NCBI GenBank assembly: GCA_048595745.1 | Contig: CP184361.1 | Length of the DNA stretch: 64,000 nucleotides | Strand: one strand, 5' to 3' | Source: Aquipseudomonas alcaligenes_A | GTDB lineage: Bacteria > Pseudomonadota > Gammaproteobacteria > Pseudomonadales > Pseudomonadaceae | Part shown: positions 59,224 to 64,000 of the stretch, piece by piece | Layout of the letters: every line of letters begins with the position of its first letter | Position numbering within the stretch: the stretch's first letter is position 1 | Translations under genes and position numbers: made by a program | The notes under the pieces: model-generated | What the model was told of the DNA's origin: nothing | Seen by the model: only the letters and a program-made list of their open reading frames with translations | Databases searched by the model: none

Positions 59224-60195
59224 TCACAATATGGAGACCGCCCTCAGGTATTTCAAGGCACGCGTCAGATTGTCACTGGCCAGGCTGTCCAGCCAGTACA
59301 GGCTTTCCCAGCCGCGCAGCCAGGTAAACTGGCGCTTGGCCAACTGACGCGTGGCGATGACGCCCCGCTCCGCCATCTCTTCGCGGCTCAGGCGACCGTC
59401 CAGGTAATCCCATACCTGGCGATAACCGACCGCACGAATCGACGGCAACCCCGCATGCAGATCTTCCCGCAGGCGCAGCGCTTCGACCTCTTCGACAAAG
59501 CCCTGTTCCAGCATCAGGTGAAATCGGCGGGCGATCCGCTCGTGCAGCACCTGGCGCTGCTCGGGAGCGATGGCGAATTGCGCGACAGTATAAGGCAATT
59601 GCCCCACGCCAGGCGCCTGTAGACCGCCATTTTGAGCCATTTGCCGCTGCCGATGCGCAGTCATGCTCAATCCGCTGACGCGATACACCTCCAGCGCCCG
59701 CACCAGCCGCTGGGGATCGTTGGGATGGATGCGTGCTGCCGACTCCGGATCGACGCGCGCCAGCTCACGGTGCAGCGCCTCCCAGCCCTCGACGGCCGCC
59801 CAGGCCTCCAGCTCGGCGCGTACCGCGGGGTCGGCGCCCGGCATATCGGCCAAGCCTTCCAGCAAGGCCTTGTAATAGAGCATGGTGCCGCCCACCAGCA
59901 GCGGAATGCGCCCGCGCGCGGTGATCTCGGCCATCGCGGCCAGGGCGTCGGCGCGAAACTCGGCCGCCGAGTAGCTCTCGACCGGATCACGGATATCCAC
60001 CAGGCGATGCGGATAACACGCCAGCGTGGCCTTGTCCGGCTTCGCCGTACCGATGTCCATACCCCGGTAGATCAGTGCCGAATCGACGCTGATCAGCTCG
60101 CAAGGCAACGCATCCGCCAGGGCCAGGGCCAGGTCGGTCTTGCCGGAAGCGGTGGGACCCATCAAAAAGATGGCGGGAGGCAGGCGCTCGGTCAT
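59224..60195 (-). CDS. miaA: tRNA dimethylallyltransferase
   Basis: This 323-residue enzyme prenylates A37, making the substrate of MiaB. It shows the P-loop FLMGPTASGKTDLA, ELISVDSALIYRGMDIGTAKP and DIRDPVESYSAAEFR. The start at 60195 (MTERLPPAIF) is preferred over one nine codons earlier. Confidence 0.97.
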   Translation of the reverse strand: MTERLPPAIFLMGPTASGKTDLALALADALPCELISVDSALIYRGMDIGTAKPDKATLACYPHRLVDIRDPVESYSAAEFRADALAAMAEITARGRIPLLVGGTMLYYKALLEGLADMPGADPAVRAELEAWAAVEGWEALHRELARVDPESAARIHPNDPQRLVRALEVYRVSGLSMTAHRQRQMAQNGGLQAPGVGQLPYTVAQFAIAPEQRQVLHERIARRFHLMLEQGFVEEVEALRLREDLHAGLPSIRAVGYRQVWDYLDGRLSREEMAERGVIATRQLAKRQFTWLRGWESLYWLDSLASDNLTRALKYLRAVSIL

Positions 60196-60327
60196 AACTC
60201 TGCAATCACTCTCCAAGCGCACATGTGCGGCTCAGACGAGGCTTCTAGGAAGGGGCCGGATCGGCAAGAGGCGCAGTCTACTCGCTGCGTATGCGCTTTC
60301 CGAACCGTTTTTCAGCACCGCTCGCCG

Positions 60328-62202
60328 TCAGCGACCGCGCAGGAACAGCTTGTCCAGATCATCCATGCCCAGCTGAGTCCAGGTCGGCCGGCCGTGGTTG
60401 CACTGGCCACTGCGCTCGGTCTGCTCCATATCGCGCAGCAGGGCATTCATTTCCGGCAGGGTCAGGCGGCGATTGGCGCGTACTGCGCCATGGCAGGCCA
60501 TGGTCGCCAGCAGCTCGTTGAGGTGCGCCTGAATGCGGTCGCTGGTGCCGTACTCCAGCAGATCGGCGAGCACGTCGCGCACCAGCTGGGTGGCTTCGGC
60601 CTGCTTGAGCAGGGCCGGAATCTGCCGAATCGCCAGGCTTTCCTCGCCCAGGCGCTGCAGCTCGAAGCCCAGGCGCTGGAACCACTGCGCATGCTCCTCG
60701 GCACAATCGGCCTCGCGCTGGCTCAGGGCGATGCTTTCCGGCACCAGCAGCGGCTGGCCGCGTAGGCCTTCGCAGGCCATGGCGGTCTTCAACCGCTCAT
60801 AGGTGATGCGCTCGTGGGCCGCATGCATGTCCACCAGCACCATGCCCTGGGCATTCTCGGCGAGGATGTAGACCCCCTTGAGCTGGGCCAGGGCGTAGCC
60901 CAGCGGCGGTATGTCGCCCTGCGTCGCCGGCAGCGCGGCAGGTTGCTCGGGCAGTGGCGCGAAGTATTCGCGGTAGGCGCCCTGGGCCTCGGCCTGCGGT
61001 ATCCCGGCCTGTGGCCGCGGCGCCTGATAGCCGGCACCCGCCGAGCGCCAGACCGACGGCTCCGCAGCGGGTTGCTGCAGAACGCTGGCGGCCAGGCCAA
61101 TCTCGCCCTGGGGCCCGAACTCGCCAGCGGCAATGCCGCTCGGCCGGACGATCTGCTGCACCGCCGCCGGCGCCGCCAGCTGATCTTCCGGACGCACCTC
61201 GCCGAGCGCCCGGTGCAGGGTGCCGTAGAGGAAGTCGTGAACCATGCGGCTGTCGCGGAAACGCACTTCGTGCTTGGTCGGATGCACATTGACGTCGACC
61301 ACACCCGGGTCGATCTCGAGGAACAGCACGAAGGTCGGGTGGCGACCGTTGAACAGCACGTCGCGGTAGGCCTGGCGCACGGCATGGGCGACCAGCTTGT
61401 CGCGCACCATGCGGCCGTTGACGTAGAAATACTGCAGGTCCGCCTGGCTGCGCGAGAAGGTCGGCAGGCCGACCCAGCCCCACAGGCGCAGGCCGCTGCG
61501 CTCCACCTCGATCGGCAGGGCCTGCTCGAGGAAGGCCGGGCCGCAGACGCTGGCGACCCGGCGCGCACGACTGATTTCGTCCGGCGCCTCGTGCAGGGCG
61601 AACACCGTCTTGCCGTTGTGGCGGAGGTGGAAGGCCACATCGAAGCGGGCCAGGGCCAGACGCTTGATGACTTCCTGCAGATGGTCGAACTCGGTCTTCT
61701 CGGCGCGCAGGAACTTGCGCCGCGCCGGGGTGTTGAAGAACAGGTCGCGCACCTCCACCGAAGTGCCGACCGGATGTGCCGCGGGCTGTACCCGCGCCTC
61801 CATGTCGCGCCCTTCGGTCTCCACCTGCCAGGCCTGCTCGGCCTCGGCGGTGCGCGAGGTCATGGTCAGACGCGCCACCGAGCTGATCGAGGCCAGCGCC
61901 TCGCCACGAAAACCCAGGCTGGAAACCGCTTCCAGGTCTTCCAGCTCGCGAATCTTGCTGGTGGCATGGCGCGCCAGGGCCAGGGGCAGGTCGTCCGGCG
62001 GGATACCGCAACCGTCATCACGGATGCGCAACAGCTTGATGCCACCCTGCTCGACCTCGACGTCGACCCGGCGGGCACCGGCGTCCAGGCTGTTTTCCAG
62101 CAGTTCCTTGGCCACCGAAGCCGGGCGTTCGACCACCTCGCCGGCGGCAATCTGGTTGGCCAGCCGCGGACTGAGCAGCTGGATGCGCCGCGACTCGATC
62201 AT
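60328..62202 (-). CDS. mutL: DNA mismatch repair protein MutL
   Basis: This 624-residue GHKL ATPase has LANQIAAGEVVERPASVAKEL, DDGCGI, and SLGFRGEALASI in the N-terminal domain. A Pro/Ala/Gln-rich linker (about 340-430) and the dimerisation domain follow; the ACHGAVRANRRL and QCNHGRPTW motifs near the end are present. It overlaps amiB by ATGA. Confidence 0.97.
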   Translation of the reverse strand: MIESRRIQLLSPRLANQIAAGEVVERPASVAKELLENSLDAGARRVDVEVEQGGIKLLRIRDDGCGIPPDDLPLALARHATSKIRELEDLEAVSSLGFRGEALASISSVARLTMTSRTAEAEQAWQVETEGRDMEARVQPAAHPVGTSVEVRDLFFNTPARRKFLRAEKTEFDHLQEVIKRLALARFDVAFHLRHNGKTVFALHEAPDEISRARRVASVCGPAFLEQALPIEVERSGLRLWGWVGLPTFSRSQADLQYFYVNGRMVRDKLVAHAVRQAYRDVLFNGRHPTFVLFLEIDPGVVDVNVHPTKHEVRFRDSRMVHDFLYGTLHRALGEVRPEDQLAAPAAVQQIVRPSGIAAGEFGPQGEIGLAASVLQQPAAEPSVWRSAGAGYQAPRPQAGIPQAEAQGAYREYFAPLPEQPAALPATQGDIPPLGYALAQLKGVYILAENAQGMVLVDMHAAHERITYERLKTAMACEGLRGQPLLVPESIALSQREADCAEEHAQWFQRLGFELQRLGEESLAIRQIPALLKQAEATQLVRDVLADLLEYGTSDRIQAHLNELLATMACHGAVRANRRLTLPEMNALLRDMEQTERSGQCNHGRPTWTQLGMDDLDKLFLRGR

Positions 62203-63626
62203 GGCTGGGCCGCCAGGGCGGTCGCGGGGATATTGAGGGTCTGACCGACCTTGATGGTGTCGTTGCGCAACTGGTTGGCGCTGCGCAGCGAGGCCAGGCT
62301 GACCTGGTAGCGCTGCGCGATCAGCGCCAGACTCTCGCCAGAGGAAACCACGTGCACGCGCGGTCCGGGTGCGATCTTGCCGTTGTCGCGCAGCCAGGCG
62401 ATATAGGTGCCGGGCGGCGGATTCTGCTGGAAGAACTGCCGCACACCCGCCGTGATAGAGCGCGCCAGGGCCTGCTGATGGCCGACGGTGGACAGCTTGC
62501 TGGCCTCGTTGGGGTTGGAGATGAAGCCGGTCTCCACCAGGATCGACGGGATGTCCGGGGACTTCAGCACCATGAAGCCCGCCTGTTCGACCCGGCGTTT
62601 GTGCAGCGGCGTGATGTAACCCATCTTGCTCAGCACCTGCTGCCCGACATTGAGGCTGGACGACAGCGAGGCGGTCATCGACAGGTCGAGCAGCACGCCA
62701 GCCAGCACGCGATCCTTGTCGTCCAGGCTGACGCTGCCGGCACCGCCGATAAGGTCGGACTGGTTCTCGCTGTCGGCCAGCCAGCGCGCGGTTTCAGAGG
62801 TCGCACCACGGTCCGACAGGGCGTAGACCGAAGCGCCGAAGGCGCGGCTGCTGGGCGCGGCGTCCGCGTGAATGGAGACGAACAGGTCGGCGCCTTTCTT
62901 GCGCGCGATCTCGGTGCGCTTGCGCAGCGGTATGAAGTAATCGCCGGTGCGCACCAGCTCGCCACGGAAGCCGCGCTCGGCGTTGATCTGCCGCTGCAGC
63001 TCCTTGGAAATGGCCAGCGTTACATGCTTTTCATAGAGCTTCTTGCCCGGACCTAGGGCGCCAGGGTCCTCGCCGCCATGGCCAGCGTCGATGGCGATGA
63101 CGATATCGCGCTTGCCGCCGGGTACTGGCGGCAGTTTGGCCGGGGCCGAACCGGGCGCACTGGCGACCGGCGGCGCACTGTTGACCGGCTGCTGCACTTG
63201 CGGCGTCTTGGGCGCGCCAGGCGCGGCGCCGGCAGCCTGATCAAAAAGATCGACCACCAGACGGTGCCCGTACTGCTGGTTCGGCGCCAGGGTGAAGCTC
63301 TTCGGCGTGACGCCGGCGGAGAGGTCGAGGACCAGACGCAGGTCGGTGGGCGAACGCTGCGCGGAGCGCACGCCGGTAATCGGCGTATTGCTCAGGGACA
63401 GCTGGTCCAGTCGGGTGGCCAACTGGGCGCCGTTGACGTCGATGACGATGCGATTGGGTGCGGCCAGGGTGAACACGCTGTGCTGCACCGGACCGGAAAG
63501 ATCGAAGACCAGGCGGGTGTTATCCGGCGCGCGCCACAAGCGCACGCTGCGGATTTCCGTGGCGGCCAGCACGTCGACGGCCAGTGCCGCCAGCATGACT
63601 CCGATACCGCCAAACAGCGCACGCAT
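62199..63626 (-). CDS. amiB: N-acetylmuramoyl-L-alanine amidase AmiB
   Basis: This 475-residue periplasmic amidase has a signal peptide, an AMIN domain (about residues 25-130), a Pro/Ala linker, an Amidase_3 domain and a C-terminal LysM. The amidase metal ligands lie in IAIDAGHGGEDPGA, the LYEKHVTL segment and VSIHADAAP; the catalytic Glu is in ILVETGFISNP. It splits septal peptidoglycan during division. Starts at 63626, 63632 and 63644 are all possible; 63626 fits the GGGGAAGG site 8 nt upstream. Confidence 0.94.
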   Translation of the reverse strand: MRALFGGIGVMLAALAVDVLAATEIRSVRLWRAPDNTRLVFDLSGPVQHSVFTLAAPNRIVIDVNGAQLATRLDQLSLSNTPITGVRSAQRSPTDLRLVLDLSAGVTPKSFTLAPNQQYGHRLVVDLFDQAAGAAPGAPKTPQVQQPVNSAPPVASAPGSAPAKLPPVPGGKRDIVIAIDAGHGGEDPGALGPGKKLYEKHVTLAISKELQRQINAERGFRGELVRTGDYFIPLRKRTEIARKKGADLFVSIHADAAPSSRAFGASVYALSDRGATSETARWLADSENQSDLIGGAGSVSLDDKDRVLAGVLLDLSMTASLSSSLNVGQQVLSKMGYITPLHKRRVEQAGFMVLKSPDIPSILVETGFISNPNEASKLSTVGHQQALARSITAGVRQFFQQNPPPGTYIAWLRDNGKIAPGPRVHVVSSGESLALIAQRYQVSLASLRSANQLRNDTIKVGQTLNIPATALAAQP

Positions 63627-63657
63627 GCGCATAGCCTTCCCCATCTTTCTTAAACTC

Positions 63658-64000
63658 TTATAAGGCAGCACACCACGCTTCGGCCCGCGCACCATGTGCC
63701 TGCAACTGCAGCGTGCGGCCGACTCCATGCGGGCTAATGGTAATGTCCAGGTCCGCCTTTGGCAAAACGCCGGCGCCGCGCTCAGGCCATTCGATCAGGC
63801 ACAGCGCATCGCCTTCGAAATAGTCGCGAATGCCGAGGAACTCCAGCTCTTCCGGATCGGCCAGGCGATACAGGTCGAAGTGGAACGCCCGCACCTCACC
63901 CAGCTCATAGGGCTCGACCAGGGTGAAGGTCGGGCTTTTCACCGCGCCGCTGTGCCCCAGGCCACGGAGGATGCCGCGTGACAGGGTAGTCTTGCCGGCG
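63658..64000 (-). CDS. tsaE: tRNA threonylcarbamoyladenosine biosynthesis protein TsaE, C-terminal part
   Basis: This is the 3' part of a gene that runs off the right edge. The frame is open through the Walker A region (AGKTTLSRGILRGLGHSG) to the stop at 63658, then VKSPTFTLVEPYELG and LCLIEWPERG follow. TsaE is the ATPase of the TsaBDE complex making t6A37. The valine codon at 63942 is not the start; the true start lies outside the window. Confidence 0.95.
   Translation of the reverse strand, partial: AGKTTLSRGILRGLGHSGAVKSPTFTLVEPYELGEVRAFHFDLYRLADPEELEFLGIRDYFEGDALCLIEWPERGAGVLPKADLDITISPHGVGRTLQLQAHGARAEAWCAAL

Noticed and set aside
1..64000. tRNA, rRNA, prophage or insertion-sequence genes
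   Set aside because: No tRNA-like cloverleaf, rRNA segment, integrase or transposase was recognised on reading; all gaps are short and the coding regions are assigned to chromosomal families.

Overview
This is a GC-rich, gene-dense bacterial chromosome segment from the genus Pseudomonas, probably a relative of P. aeruginosa or of the P. mendocina/alcaligenes type. The evidence is gene content and order recalled from Pseudomonas genomes; no database search was run. Examples are miaB-phoH-ybeY-corC-lnt, leuS-lptE-holA, lipA/lipB-ybeD-dacA-rlpA-mltB-rodA-mrdA-rlmH-rsfS-nadD-proA, and hisZ-yjeT-hflCK-hflX-hfq-miaA-mutL-amiB-tsaE. No rRNA, tRNA, CRISPR array, prophage or insertion sequence with a transposase was seen. 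Intergenic gaps are all under about 300 bp.

Layout. Positions 1-4.7 kb hold the miaB end, phoH, ybeY, corC and lnt, with a MITE-like palindromic repeat just before lnt. Positions 4.7-12.2 kb hold a YdcF/ElyC-like protein, a YbeL-type zinc ribbon protein, leuS, lptE, holA, an unlisted small arfA with a hairpin inside its reading frame, and a lipoprotein MltB-type transglycosylase. Positions 12.2-16.8 kb hold alkA, a soluble PAS-PAS chemotaxis transducer, and lipA facing lipB-ybeD. Positions 16.9-26.0 kb form a minus-strand cell-wall elongation and housekeeping block: proA, nadD, rsfS, rlmH, mrdA, rodA, mltB, rlpA, dacA. Three of its junctions are ATGA overlaps.

Positions 26.2-36.3 kb carry mpg, a DedA-PAP2 fusion, a Lon N-domain protein, a CidA/CidB-like pair, a MaoC hydratase, a MORN-repeat lipoprotein with a legumain/caspase-like domain, a short-chain oxidoreductase, a methyltransferase and a large GGDEF-EAL receptor. 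Positions 36.3-41.8 kb carry a TRAP transporter, a YceK-like lipoprotein, ubiX and mpl. Positions 42.0-50.3 kb are the accessory part: a glutamine-synthetase-like gamma-glutamyl ligase, an aldehyde dehydrogenase and an iron-type alcohol dehydrogenase. Paired CCCTCTCCC palindromes lie in the two gaps of this set and in the gap before mpl. An AcoR/EatR-type sigma-54 activator follows, divergent from an ExaC/AcoD-like aldehyde dehydrogenase with a well-spaced -24/-12 promoter. Together these look like a pathway for an amino-alcohol or related small alcohol/amine.

Positions 50.5-52.5 kb hold a GNAT protein, mtfA and ppa. From 52.57 kb to the end the minus strand carries purA, hisZ, yjeT-like, hflC, hflK, hflX, hfq, miaA, mutL, amiB and partial tsaE. 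In P. aeruginosa, as recalled, this last block lies far from the ppa region, so the ppa/purA gap is a likely rearrangement point.

The most interesting observations are the arfA non-stop hairpin design, the MORN/C13 lipoprotein, the putative gamma-glutamylation cassette, and four copies of an extended DnaA-box-like motif between the alcohol dehydrogenase and its neighbouring regulator.
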